Shown: positions 55,736 through 64,000, numbered from the stretch's first letter. The stretch: 64,000 bases of DNA from Bacteroidales bacterium UBA1680 (GCA_002320605.1 DCKG01000028.1:1-64000); one strand, 5' to 3'. The notes: generated by a model from the sequence alone, not told the origin. Program-made: numbers and translations.

Positions 55736-56514
55736 CTAAGAATACGATTGAGGTAAGTAATAAACTATCATATAGTTGCAACTCCATGTAATATCTTTGT
55801 TAATTTCTGAGTTATAATAATATACAGAAATGTAATCCACAGGGCCATTCATAACACTGCTGCCATATAATATATAATCAGTTGACTCTATTGGTGTATT
55901 TCCACCTGTCTCTGTTGTTAGCAAACAAGACTGAAGGTTGTTTGACATAAATTGCAAATTGTGATACGTTTTGGACGATACTCCTCGGATAAAGCGACTG
56001 CTTGCAGAAACATATCCCTCAAGTTCTATAACGTAACCACTACCAATAGACATATTTTCGATGACGTAACTATCCCGATTTAATAATGTTCCGCAAAAAG
56101 AGGTATAATTAACAACGCTGCTGTCTGCTGGATCAGAATTTCCTGGATCGGTAGGGTCAGAAGTGCCTGTGCTATCATCAGGAAACGCTTTCTTCTCGGA
56201 ATATTGTTTACTACTCGGCTTTACATAAACGATATTAAGATCGTAACCTTTTGATTTGGCATCCTGAGTTAAAGAATCCAAAATTTTATTTTCCCTCAAG
56301 ATAGCTTCATACTCCTGGGTAAGTTCCTCAGACCTTGTTACCGATTCATCGGCAGAAAAAACATATCGTTTCGTTATATTATCAAAAAAAAAACATTTTC
56401 TGAAACAAAGATTAGATTCCGTGAGTCAATTGGTTTGCAAACCTGATCTTTTGTGCAACTAAAGAAGGAAAATGCACATACAATGCAAATTATCAATAAA
56501 ACATTTCTTTTCAT
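55736..56514 (-). pseudogene. Hypothetical lipoprotein with a frameshift in a ten-T tract
   Basis: Translation from 56514 gives MKRNVLLIICIVCAFSFFSC, a lipoprotein signal with Cys at residue 20, then KDQVCKPIDSRNLIFVSENV before ten consecutive T (56384-56393) leads to an early stop. Eight or eleven T would join it to a continuous frame (FDNITKRYVFSADESVTRSE, then RENKILDSLTQDAKSKGYD) that runs to 55736, for about 259 residues. The C-terminal half is Ser/Asn/Tyr-rich and beta-like after a Pro/Asp/Ser linker. No family is recognised. The A/T run is a classic slippage site, so this may be a phase-variable surface protein or a simple loss. Confidence 0.65.
56384..56393. repeat. Homopolymer tract A10/T10 at a frameshift
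   Basis: Ten consecutive A on the plus strand (T in the minus-strand gene). With ten bases the lipoprotein frame ends at once; eight or eleven restore it. Confidence 0.8.
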
Positions 56515-56644
56515 GGTATTTGGTTTTAATGTTTGCTGTTAATTTAGGATAATTTTTTGTATTTCACAACGTTTTACCACCAAAAAAAATAAATCGGACA
56601 TTGTTCCGGGAGGCCACTAGTGCCCAATCAAGACTTGCGTGGTC

Positions 56645-56893
56645 TCAAATGCGGATGTCCCTGCGATAATCCATATGCGTGATGCCATACATCTTCTTGA
56701 ATGCGCTATAGAAATTGGGCGAATGCTCGGAACCGCAGCAGTCGGCGATGTCTTTGACCGTCAGAGCCGGCTGGCCATCCAGCAGGTTACGGGCTCTTTT
56801 CATCTTTAACGTCAGGATGTATGAGGCCGGAGAGTCGCCTGCAATGGCCACGAGCTTCTTGCATGGGTGAGCAGCACCCACTCCAGCTGCCAC
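56645..56893 (-). pseudogene. C-terminal remnant of an AraC-type DNA-binding domain
   Basis: The frame contains DSPASYILTLKMKRARNLLD, LTVKDIADCCG, and NFYSAFKKMYGITHMDYRRD, the second helix-turn-helix of the AraC family in the form found at the ends of hybrid two-component sensors. The preceding helix-turn-helix (normally SRSHLYRKLKALTG-like) is only partly left (KKLVAIAGD), and everything upstream is unrelated. It is the stump of a lost regulator. It need not belong to the truncated sensor at the other end of the window. Confidence 0.65.
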
Positions 56894-57117
56894 CGATAAT
56901 CAGCCACTTACGAAAGGCTCTTGCTCACCCTCTGGAGACTGGCCATTCCCGAAAAGTTTCTGCGGACTTCGCCATTTCCTGACTTTGGCGGTCCATAAAC
57001 AAGAAATTTTGTTTCCGTTTAATAATCAGACAGATAGTGAAAATTCCATTTTGGGGGTGAATCGCCTCACCTTTTGGCTATCTTTCTAACTCGGCGGAAA
57101 TCCCGCCTTGAGATTGG

Positions 57118-58476
57118 TCAGAACATAACATCTTCGTCATCGTTGCCAGTTGAGTCAAAGAACATGACGGCATATATAGGCATATAGATTGTCTTACCAT
57201 CCTGCTTGATTTCTCTTTCGTTTGAGAGGACTACTGCTGAATTTACATGATAATCCTCATTGCCGACCATATTGTTTAAGGCACTGTGAATGGCATAGTC
57301 CCGTCCGGACTTTACCTCAATGGGAAGAATGCTCAATGCAGAATAGTCATCAACGAGAAAATCCACTTCGCCCTTCTTCCTATTGTCGTAATAGTAGAGT
57401 TCATGACCATGAGCCTTCAATTCCTGTGCGACAACATTCTCATATGCCGCGCCAAGGTTGACGCTGCGCACATCGTTCAATATCGGACGGAGGTTGTTAT
57501 GGTATAGTTGACCGGTCAGCATTCCCACGTCATTCATATAGAGTTTCAGCAGGTTCTTCTGCAAGGACTCCTTCAAAGGGTAACGAGGGTTTGAGATTGC
57601 ATGGACTGCAATGGTGATGCCGGATGATATCAAATACTCGAACTCGGCAGCATATCTTTCAAAGCGGTCTCCCTTCTTGTCTTGAATGTCTTTTGCCACG
57701 ACACGTTTCTTCTTATTTTCCATCTGCGATGGAATCATGTCGTAAATGCGCTTGACGAGCAGCTTACCACCATTGTCTTCTTCATACTTTGATGCATCCT
57801 CCACGTACAGTCTGTGGATAGCATTCTGTACTTCCCTGACCTTTACGATGTTGTGTGTCTCAAGATAGGTATTAACAGCATCCGGCATTCCACCTATGAG
57901 CAGATACTTGCGAAACAAATTCATGACACGGTTGTGTACCGCCTCAGGAAGAGATTGTCGGACGTTGATTTTGTCACGCATTGCATCAATGGCATCCTGT
58001 CCAAAGCCATTCGCAATAAGGAATTCCTCAAAGTCAAGCTGATACATCTGCTTTGGGATTACGCTTCCTATGGGTATGGATGTTGTAGTCCGCAAAGCTA
58101 TTCCAAGCAAGCTCCCACTGGCAATGAAATGGTAACGGTGTTCTTGCCGTAGAAACTTAAGCATGGTAAGGAATTGGGGATAATGCTGTATCTCATCCAA
58201 CAGTACCAAAGTGTCATCATAATTGCCAAGTTTCTCACCGGCAACACTGCTGAGGTTCAAGTAGAAGTCGTCAGTAGTCCTCACATTCTTGAATATCCGG
58301 TCACCATCGTCATCCTCAACGAAGTTAATCTCCACAAAGTTCTTATATACACGGGTACCCACTTCACGGATTATGTATGACTTGCCTATCTGCCGTGCGC
58401 CTTCAATGACCAGTATCATGTCGGAATTTGACCTTAAATGATCCTCAATATAGCTTGCTATCTTTCTGTACAACAT
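57118..58476 (-). CDS. AAA_14 / DUF4143 ATP-binding protein
   Basis: A 452-residue ATPase of the AAA_14-DUF4143 type, common in Bacteroidetes in many variable copies. Walker A is EGARQIGKSYIIRE, Walker B is TLVLLDEIQHYPQ, sensor I lies in FIASGSLLG, and the middle segment has FRKYLLIGGMPDAVNTYLE. The C-terminal DUF4143 domain carries a PD-(D/E)XK-like core GAAYENVVAQEL, then GEVDFLVDD and IEVKSG. A role in defence or mobile-element biology has been suggested for the family, but none is proven. Three sequence repeats spaced exactly 33 bp apart lie directly upstream of the ATG, followed by a fragment of a second gene of the same family. Confidence 0.85.
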   Translation of the reverse strand: MLYRKIASYIEDHLRSNSDMILVIEGARQIGKSYIIREVGTRVYKNFVEINFVEDDDGDRIFKNVRTTDDFYLNLSSVAGEKLGNYDDTLVLLDEIQHYPQFLTMLKFLRQEHRYHFIASGSLLGIALRTTTSIPIGSVIPKQMYQLDFEEFLIANGFGQDAIDAMRDKINVRQSLPEAVHNRVMNLFRKYLLIGGMPDAVNTYLETHNIVKVREVQNAIHRLYVEDASKYEEDNGGKLLVKRIYDMIPSQMENKKKRVVAKDIQDKKGDRFERYAAEFEYLISSGITIAVHAISNPRYPLKESLQKNLLKLYMNDVGMLTGQLYHNNLRPILNDVRSVNLGAAYENVVAQELKAHGHELYYYDNRKKGEVDFLVDDYSALSILPIEVKSGRDYAIHSALNNMVGNEDYHVNSAVVLSNEREIKQDGKTIYMPIYAVMFFDSTGNDDEDVMF

Positions 58477-58485
58477 ATCGGATTA

Positions 58486-58560
58486 CACTTTTCAAATGAT
58501 TTTCCTTCTATAAAACTACACTTTTCAAACAATATATCAAAACAAAAACTGCACTTTTCA
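58486..58560. repeat. Three CACTTTTCA repeats with a 33-bp period
   Basis: Copies at 58486-58494, 58519-58527 and 58552-58560, starts exactly 33 bp apart (about three helical turns), within the looser context CTRCACTTTTCAAA. On the minus strand the nearest copy is 9 bp before the ATPase start codon. They look like a set of protein-binding sites or the remains of a repeated leader rather than a CRISPR array. Confidence 0.65.
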
Positions 58561-58762
58561 GAATGAATCTAAAAAATTGTACCTTTAGGACATTTCTAAT
58601 ATCTCTTTCTACGTAAGTGCTATAATAATTCCTGTAAAATACTGTGGGTGGAATATGGCCGGCAATAGTTCCCAGATACAGCCCCTTGAACATCAGATTG
58701 TCTGTAGATGGGTCTTTTATAGAAGATCTCAACTCAGCGAACGAAAATCGCGCAAATTCCAA
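58508..58762 (-). pseudogene. Fragment of a second AAA_14/DUF4143 gene
   Basis: The frame MEFARFSFAELRSSIKD..., MFKGLYLGTIAGHIPP and FYRNYYSTYVERDIRNVLKV matches the middle of DUF4143 ATPases, where YV(x)TYVERDVR-like segments follow the AAA domain. The Walker motifs and the nuclease-like C-terminus are missing, and the frame runs into the 33-bp-period repeats. Its first codons overlap one arm of a palindrome at 58749-58783. Confidence 0.6.
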
Positions 58763-58783
58763 GTGCTACTTGAAATTTGCACG
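58749..58783. repeat. Interrupted 16-bp palindrome
   Basis: CGCGCAAATTCCAAGT, GCT, then ACTTGAAATTTGCACG: 14 of 16 positions pair. It lies at the 5' edge of the DUF4143 fragment, 58 nt past the permease stop. It may be the permease operon's terminator, but no T run follows; it shares the words GTGCAAA and CAAGT with the palindromes near 22.3 kb. Confidence 0.6.
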
Positions 58784-58840
58784 AAAATACAAAAAACATC
58801 AAACCTCGCAATAACTTAATTATGACTACTTAATTGGTCA

Positions 58841-61186
58841 TCAATCATTCTTAAGGAAATCTACAGGATTGGATCTTGCGATGCGCAGCGAGCCAAGAGC
58901 CACCGTAAGGGCTATGACCGCGAGCAGAACCAGGTCTCCTGCAAGGAAATACATCGGGGAGAGGCTAACCTTGTCGGCAAACTGCCTCAGCCAGTCTCTA
59001 GCAATGAACCATGAGGCAATATCCCCGATGACTATCGCTATGAGAGCTAGTTTGGAGATGTCCATCACCAACATATTCACTATCTCTTGTGAATCTGCAC
59101 CATTGACTTTGCGCACCGCTATTTCCTTGCTACGCCGCTCCGCCTCATCGAGAAGATAGCCAACGAGGCCTACCAACGCTATTATAAGGGCGAAAATCGA
59201 GCCTATTCCGAAGGCAGACCGCATCTTGCGGGTGTCGTCGTAAAGTTTTGCCATGCTGGCAGAATATGCCTGAACCTCAACGTCACGGTCTGGGAGGAAA
59301 TCCTTTACTACGTTCTCCATCAGTTTCATATTCTCTCTGTTGAGCTCGCGGAATTTCACGACAAGCGTCGTGGCGATGTCCGAATACCATGTGGAATCGG
59401 TCTTGCTCAGGCAGAATCTTACGCTAGGGCGAGTGTCCGGATCGACAGCCGAGCCTATTCTGTAGTCTTTATAGACTCCGCAGATGGTGAGGGGATGACC
59501 ATGCTCAGTCACCATAACCGACTTGCCGATAGCGCCATCGCTGAGATTCGTGAATTGCGAGAGCTTGGTCACGAAAGATTCGCTGACCGCTATGTCATCC
59601 GGCCCTTCCGGAGCCTTGCCCTCGAGCAGGTGGAAACCCATCAGCTTGAAAAAACCCTCGCTAGACCAATATTGATCCGCCACGTTGAAGAGTTCCGCGT
59701 CGCTGCCCGGGAGATATACATTGTTGCCGGAAGAACCTTCGAATGGAAGAGTGTAAGTGACTTCGGCGCCTTCAACTTCAGGGTAGGTGCGTAGTTTCTC
59801 CGCAATCTCGAACATGACGCCCTTCTTAGTGCTAGGTAGCTCCGAATATGCCAGATTCTTGTAGTCGTAACCGACATCCTCATTCATCATCTTGCCATAC
59901 TGATGGTTGATGACTATTAGCAGCACGATGATAATGGCATTGATCATGAACTGGAAGACCAGCAGTGACTGTTTCCACTTTCGTTTGCTCTCTTTATAGC
60001 CTCTGAATGCGCTCGAAACAGGAATCCTTGCGAATAGCCTGGCGGGAATTATGGCCGATGCCAGGAACACAAAGGCAAGGACGGCAAGCACGATAATGAA
60101 TGTCTGTGGAATCATGAGGTCATGAAGGCCCACACCCATGAGCTGTTCGATTTTCCCTCTGAAAGCGAGCACGAGGGCGGCTGCGGCAACCATGGACAGA
60201 CCTAGGTAAAAAGCTGCAGATTTGAATAGCAGGCCGTAGATGTCGGGGTCAGAAGCTCCGTAGCATTTCCGCACGGCGACTTCCTTGGAACGTTTGACCA
60301 CTTCCGAAACAGACACGAGAAGATAGTTAAGGGTGGCAATCAGTATGAGTAGGAAGGCCACAATCGAGAGTATGACCGCGCGGCTTCTGATCTCAGGATC
60401 CTGAGTGTGGACCTTCGGCAGGTTCACAAGCTTGTAAGACAGCTTGACCCCGGCTTTTTCCAGATCTTCTATAGGCTGCTTAGCCTGCTGCATCTTGAAG
60501 ATGGCATCTTTGAGGGAAGAAGGATCGGTCCCGTGGGATAGTTTCACATAGCCCAGATACCTGTCGTTCCCGACCCAGTTCTCCCTGCTCCACTGATTCA
60601 TGTGATCCAAGCTAGCTACCATGTCGACATCCGAGAAAGAACTGTTCTTCGGGAAATCTTCATAGACGCCGACTATCGTGAACTGGAAATCTCTCAGCTG
60701 CTCATTGCTTATCACTTTTCCCATTGCCGCCGCAGGACCGCCTAGTTTTTCCGCAAAAGAACGGGACACTACGACGTTCTTCGTCAGGCCGCAGAGAGCC
60801 TCCCTCCAATCGCCGACAAGCCATTCCCTGTCGAAAATCTTGAAGAAACATGAATCTGCAATGCGCAAGGTGCCTTTTATGACGTTGTCATTTTCATCAT
60901 AGAACTTGTCAGAATCGAAAATGAAAGTTATCCTCGTGGCCTCTTCGACTTCAGGAATGAATTCTTTCATCCCCGGAGCCACTCCCCCGCTGACCTGGTT
61001 ATATTCTTTCGACTCTTTCTCCCTCTCCACTCCGCTGTATATCTGATAGATGTCATTCACGTCGCGGAAGCAGCCATCGAACGACATCAGGAAGACCACC
61101 ATCGCAATGAGCACAGAGCCGATGGCCAAGCCTGCAGCTAGGGAAATCATCTTTATCAGCGCACCTTCTAACTTTTTCATAATCAT
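58841..61186 (-). CDS. FtsX/MacB-type ABC transporter permease, second copy
   Basis: An inner-membrane permease of 781 residues with an eight-helix, two-module layout. It has an N-terminal helix (LAAGLAIGSVLIAMVVFLM), a periplasmic MacB_PCD domain (about 45-260), a first FtsX core marked by SKEVAVRKCYGASDPDIYGLLF, a second periplasmic domain, and a second FtsX core with SKEIAVRKVNGADSQEIVNML. Members pump peptides, lipoproteins or drugs, or act as mechanotransmitters without substrate flow. It follows the first permease by 23 nt and the ATPase gene beyond it, so the three form one operon. An initiator two codons in (MKKLEG) is also possible. Confidence 0.88.
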   Translation of the reverse strand: MIMKKLEGALIKMISLAAGLAIGSVLIAMVVFLMSFDGCFRDVNDIYQIYSGVEREKESKEYNQVSGGVAPGMKEFIPEVEEATRITFIFDSDKFYDENDNVIKGTLRIADSCFFKIFDREWLVGDWREALCGLTKNVVVSRSFAEKLGGPAAAMGKVISNEQLRDFQFTIVGVYEDFPKNSSFSDVDMVASLDHMNQWSRENWVGNDRYLGYVKLSHGTDPSSLKDAIFKMQQAKQPIEDLEKAGVKLSYKLVNLPKVHTQDPEIRSRAVILSIVAFLLILIATLNYLLVSVSEVVKRSKEVAVRKCYGASDPDIYGLLFKSAAFYLGLSMVAAAALVLAFRGKIEQLMGVGLHDLMIPQTFIIVLAVLAFVFLASAIIPARLFARIPVSSAFRGYKESKRKWKQSLLVFQFMINAIIIVLLIVINHQYGKMMNEDVGYDYKNLAYSELPSTKKGVMFEIAEKLRTYPEVEGAEVTYTLPFEGSSGNNVYLPGSDAELFNVADQYWSSEGFFKLMGFHLLEGKAPEGPDDIAVSESFVTKLSQFTNLSDGAIGKSVMVTEHGHPLTICGVYKDYRIGSAVDPDTRPSVRFCLSKTDSTWYSDIATTLVVKFRELNRENMKLMENVVKDFLPDRDVEVQAYSASMAKLYDDTRKMRSAFGIGSIFALIIALVGLVGYLLDEAERRSKEIAVRKVNGADSQEIVNMLVMDISKLALIAIVIGDIASWFIARDWLRQFADKVSLSPMYFLAGDLVLLAVIALTVALGSLRIARSNPVDFLKND

Positions 61187-61209
61187 TTAATTATTAAGTT
61201 GCCTAGAGC

Positions 61210-63582
61210 TTATTCATTTCTCAAAGAGTCAACGGGATTTGACGTCGCCGCACGCAGGGACTCCAAAGTCACAACGCCTATGGTCACCGCAAGCACTGCG
61301 AGCAAAGCAACTACGAATACCCAAGGCTGCAGGCTTATCCTATATGCAAAGGTCAGGAGGTAACGCCTCATGATTAGCAAGCTCAACGGGGCGGCCACCA
61401 CGAAGCAGCCTATGACGATGAAGACGAACTTGGAATTTATCATCTTGAGTATCTCCTCCACCGTTGCTCCGTTGACCCTTCGAACTCCGATTTCTTTCCT
61501 GCGTCCTTCTGCCTCGAACATCACCAGGCCGAAGACACCCATGAGCGAGATAATTATCGCGAGGATGGTGAAAAGGGTGATCAGTTTGGACAGTTTCGAC
61601 TCCCTGTCATAAACTTTCTGCAAGGTTTGGTCGAATAATTTGATGTCGAAATCACCAGCGGACATGCTTGCATCATACTCTGCAAGAGTAGAGCCTATGA
61701 ATTTCCGCACTTGGGTGAAATCGCAGCCGGGCGCCGTCCTGACGAAGAGCTTCGAAAGCGGCCTCCACGGCTCCTTGCCGAAAACGTAGAAGCTGAAAGG
61801 AGCCACTGCCGACCTCAGCGGAGCGTAATTGAAGTCTGCGCAAAAGCCAGCTATGTCAGTGGGCTTATCCATATGCCCGCCGATCTTATCTTCCAGAGTG
61901 ATGCCGAATTCCTTTTTTGCTGCCTCGTTGAATATGAATGCTCCATTCTCGCACTGTTCGTCTGACTGCTGGAAATCTCTTCCTTCCTGAACCGGTATAT
62001 TCATGAACCTCAAGAAGTTCCATGATACCGGATAGCACTGCCAATTACGTTGCTGGCCATTGATTTCCCTGCCCCAGCCCATCCTGCTTTCAGAGACCAT
62101 GTTGCCATCGGCCCAAGCCACATCCTTTATGTCAGGATTCTGCTTCAGTCTCTCTTCCACAGTGGATCTCTGCCTGCCGACCGAATAGCCGGAGCTGACG
62201 ACCAGAAGATTCTCCTTGTCGAAGCCAAGTTCATGGTTCAGCATGAAAGAGCGCTGCTTATTGATGAATATTGCGCAAATGATGAGAGCAATCGAAATGG
62301 TGAACTGGACTCCTACGAGGGAATATCTTATCGCCTTGCCTTTGCGGGTCGCTGAGAACGAGCCTTTCAGCGACAGAGCTGGAGGCACCGAGGTCGAATA
62401 CAGGGCCGGATACAGGCTGGCGATGATTGCCACCAGCACGGCCACTCCGACGGTCAAAGCCACGATGAGAGGATTGGAGCCGAATCTAGCGGTGAATGGA
62501 ATCAGGTCTGCAAGGTGTGATTTCCCGAAGGAAATGACGACTAAGGTGGAGAGCGCCAGTGAGATGAAGGTCAACAGCAAGGATTCCCCTATCATCCCCA
62601 TAACCAGAGAAGTCCTTGACGCACCAATCACCTTCCTGATGTTTATGCCCTTGATTCTCAAAGGGATCATAGCCACGAAGAAGTTGACGTAGTTGACCAT
62701 CGAAATCAAGAGAATTAGGATGGCAATGGCGAGCAGGGTGTAGGTGGTGCTCTTGTTGCCGGTCAGGCTGTCACCTCCTGCCAGAAGAGGGTCAAAGTAG
62801 GTGTCACGGATGGAGACCAGACGGCATTTGATACGATTCAGGTCGTCGTCTCCTTCTGTCGAATCATCCGAGACCTGCTTCATATAGAACTCTTTGGCTA
62901 CCTCGAAGGCTTCTTTCTCGAAGTCTTCCTTCTTCTCGGACGGATTCAGCTTGACATAGTAGCAGTAGGACCACTCGCTCATATTGTCAATATTTTCGTC
63001 TGTCAGAAGGTTGAATCCATCATTGGTGGCGAGATCAGAGATAGGAGAGAAATCCTTATAGATGGCGACGACGGTCATCTGCACGGACTGTCCTCTACTA
63101 ATGAGATTATAGGTCGAACCTGGAGCCAGACCAGTCTTTCGTGCGAAAGATTCGCTTATGGCTGTCTGCCGCCATGTTTTCATGTCATCGAAGGAGCCTT
63201 GCACAAGCTCATAGCCGAAGGTCTTGACGGCACCGATGGACAGAGAATTGAAAACGGCGGTAATCTTGTCCGAGCCTTCTTCCAGCGAGATGGTAGTACT
63301 TAAGCCAAGCATTTGTCCGCAGCCTCCGCTCTCGATGCCAGTGGCGGTGGAGAGAATCTTCTCCTGAGGCGGCCTGTTCAGCCACACCGAGTACTTGCCT
63401 TCTTCGTAAAAGTCAGGCAAGGTCAGAACGTAGATCCTGTCGCTGTCCTTGATGCCGTGATTGTAGGTAAAGTCGTGATGGACCTGCACGAAAATCACGT
63501 ACATTGCAGCGAAGGCTGCAGTCATGCCAAGAACGTTCAGGATGGTTGAGACTATGCTGTTTTTCTTAAATAGACTAATCAT
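61210..63582 (-). CDS. FtsX/MacB-type ABC transporter permease, first copy
   Basis: A 790-residue paralog of the next gene with the same two-module layout: an N-terminal helix (STILNVLGMTAAFAAMYVIFV), MacB_PCD-like periplasmic domains, and two FtsX cores marked INIRKVIGASRTSLVMGMI and RKEIGVRRVNGATVEEILKMI. It lies 38 nt after the ABC ATPase gene. Two different full-length permeases with a single ATPase suggest that they assemble as a heterodimer, each contributing four inner-membrane core helices per module. No membrane-fusion protein or outer-membrane partner is seen within the window. Confidence 0.88.
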   Translation of the reverse strand: MISLFKKNSIVSTILNVLGMTAAFAAMYVIFVQVHHDFTYNHGIKDSDRIYVLTLPDFYEEGKYSVWLNRPPQEKILSTATGIESGGCGQMLGLSTTISLEEGSDKITAVFNSLSIGAVKTFGYELVQGSFDDMKTWRQTAISESFARKTGLAPGSTYNLISRGQSVQMTVVAIYKDFSPISDLATNDGFNLLTDENIDNMSEWSYCYYVKLNPSEKKEDFEKEAFEVAKEFYMKQVSDDSTEGDDDLNRIKCRLVSIRDTYFDPLLAGGDSLTGNKSTTYTLLAIAILILLISMVNYVNFFVAMIPLRIKGINIRKVIGASRTSLVMGMIGESLLLTFISLALSTLVVISFGKSHLADLIPFTARFGSNPLIVALTVGVAVLVAIIASLYPALYSTSVPPALSLKGSFSATRKGKAIRYSLVGVQFTISIALIICAIFINKQRSFMLNHELGFDKENLLVVSSGYSVGRQRSTVEERLKQNPDIKDVAWADGNMVSESRMGWGREINGQQRNWQCYPVSWNFLRFMNIPVQEGRDFQQSDEQCENGAFIFNEAAKKEFGITLEDKIGGHMDKPTDIAGFCADFNYAPLRSAVAPFSFYVFGKEPWRPLSKLFVRTAPGCDFTQVRKFIGSTLAEYDASMSAGDFDIKLFDQTLQKVYDRESKLSKLITLFTILAIIISLMGVFGLVMFEAEGRRKEIGVRRVNGATVEEILKMINSKFVFIVIGCFVVAAPLSLLIMRRYLLTFAYRISLQPWVFVVALLAVLAVTIGVVTLESLRAATSNPVDSLRNE

Positions 63583-63620
63583 GAAAATTCAAATTATGAA
63601 TATTTTGAACTCTGCTGGAA

Positions 63621-64000
63621 TTAGAGTTCATTCTGCACGTCGCTCACGATCTGGCCATCGAAGAGGTCAATCGTCCTCTGTGCAACGGCAGCATCCTTCG
63701 GAGAGTGCGTCACCATCACGATCGTGGTACCCTCATGATTCAGCTCGGAGAGCAGGTCCATCACTTCTTTGCCGTTCTTGGAGTCTAGGTTTCCGGTAGG
63801 CTCATCGGCCAGTATCAGCTTGGAATTTATGACCACCGCTCTCGCAATCGCCACCCTCTGCTGCTGGCCTCCCGACAGTTGCTGAGGAAAATGTGATGCC
63901 CTATGGCTGATGTTCATGCGTTTCATTATTTCGGTGACGCGCTTCTTCCGCTCGCCTGCAGATATGTTCAGGTAACGCAACGGAAGCTCTATGTTCTCAT
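63621..64000 (-). CDS. ABC transporter ATP-binding protein (LolD/MacB type), partial at window edge
   Basis: The 3' part of an ABC ATPase running off the right edge. In frame from the edge it reads ENIELPLRYLNI, then the signature LSGGQQQRVAIARA, Walker B LILADEPTGNLDS, the D-loop, and the H-loop VTHS, ending SDVQNEL. Walker A lies beyond position 64000. The ENIELPL motif and GNLDS D-loop place it in the LolD/MacB/FtsE group that partners FtsX-like permeases, matching the two permease genes that follow. Internal TTG/ATG codons near 63980 are not the true start. Confidence 0.92.
   Translation of the reverse strand, partial: ENIELPLRYLNISAGERKKRVTEIMKRMNISHRASHFPQQLSGGQQQRVAIARAVVINSKLILADEPTGNLDSKNGKEVMDLLSELNHEGTTIVMVTHSPKDAAVAQRTIDLFDGQIVSDVQNEL

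Noticed and set aside
58486..58560. CRISPR array
   Set aside because: Only a 9-nt core recurs, three times, with no longer repeat and no cas genes in the window.

Overview
The window looks like the chromosome of a gut-type Bacteroidales bacterium. The evidence is a hybrid two-component sensor, a SusC/SusD pair, S1 sulfatase, GH78/GH95/GH97 enzymes, an UpxY-type antiterminator, a DUF2795 protein, Bacteroidetes promoters (TTTG, about 20 nt, TAnnTTTG), and no Shine-Dalgarno sites at most starts. I see no rRNA and no CRISPR array. The two tRNAs are both lysine tRNAs.

Region 1 (1-15.7 kb) is a glycan-degradation locus. A truncated hybrid two-component sensor (minus strand) is divergent from a plus-strand run of GH38-like, SASA-type acetylesterase, GH78 alpha-L-rhamnosidase and SGNH hydrolase genes. 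A GH95 alpha-L-fucosidase (minus) and a DUF1080/3-keto-disaccharide hydrolase (plus) follow. No SusC/SusD pair for this locus lies in the window. The run up to about 12.1 kb is visibly more AT-rich than the GH95 gene that follows.

Region 2 (15.7-25.3 kb) is mostly housekeeping: a tRNA-Lys pair with its promoter and terminator; an overlapping operon of mannose-1-phosphate guanylyltransferase, LpxH-like phosphoesterase and glycosyltransferase; aqpZ; folE-trpS; and a DUF2795 gene. It also has an IS200-like (RAYT-type) protein preceded by two palindromes that look like its REP substrate. A scarred stretch carrying remnants of an ECF sigma factor and a DUF4177-like gene precedes a rhodanese/metallo-beta-lactamase lipoprotein.

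Region 3 (25.5-31 kb) is the most interesting part. It is a surface-glycan decoration cassette: GT4 glycosyltransferase, LicD, class V PLP aminotransferase, a TagD-like cytidylyltransferase fused to a Gfo/Idh/MocA oxidoreductase, and a second LicD. The layout suggests synthesis of a CDP-activated small alcohol, amino-alcohol or phosphonate that LicD proteins then transfer. This would be analogous to the Bcs1/TarIJ CDP-ribitol routes but with different enzyme families.

Region 4 (31-46.8 kb) is a second polysaccharide-utilisation locus: glycerophosphodiester phosphodiesterase, a sulfatase remnant, SusC/SusD, an S-type sulfatase, a DUF6377 (SusR-like) regulator and an unusual GH97-GH13 fusion. 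A dicarboxylate/amino-acid symporter follows, sandwiched between two broken endonuclease/exonuclease/phosphatase genes.

Region 5 (47-64 kb) is mixed. It has an orphan UpxY antiterminator, a YfbK-like von Willebrand lipoprotein, a glutaredoxin, UDP-glucose dehydrogenase, an NhaC antiporter, a GH3 tail remnant, DUF4491, a HAD phosphatase and a MATE exporter. Then come small secreted hypothetical proteins (one frameshifted in a homopolymer), an AraC-type helix-turn-helix remnant and an AAA/DUF4143 ATPase with three repeats at exactly 33-bp spacing in front of it. The window ends in an ABC transporter operon with two FtsX/MacB-type permeases and an ATPase running off the edge.

A recurring theme is gene decay. 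At least nine loci are truncated, frameshifted or reduced to remnants, and two of the frameshifts sit in short repeat tracts.
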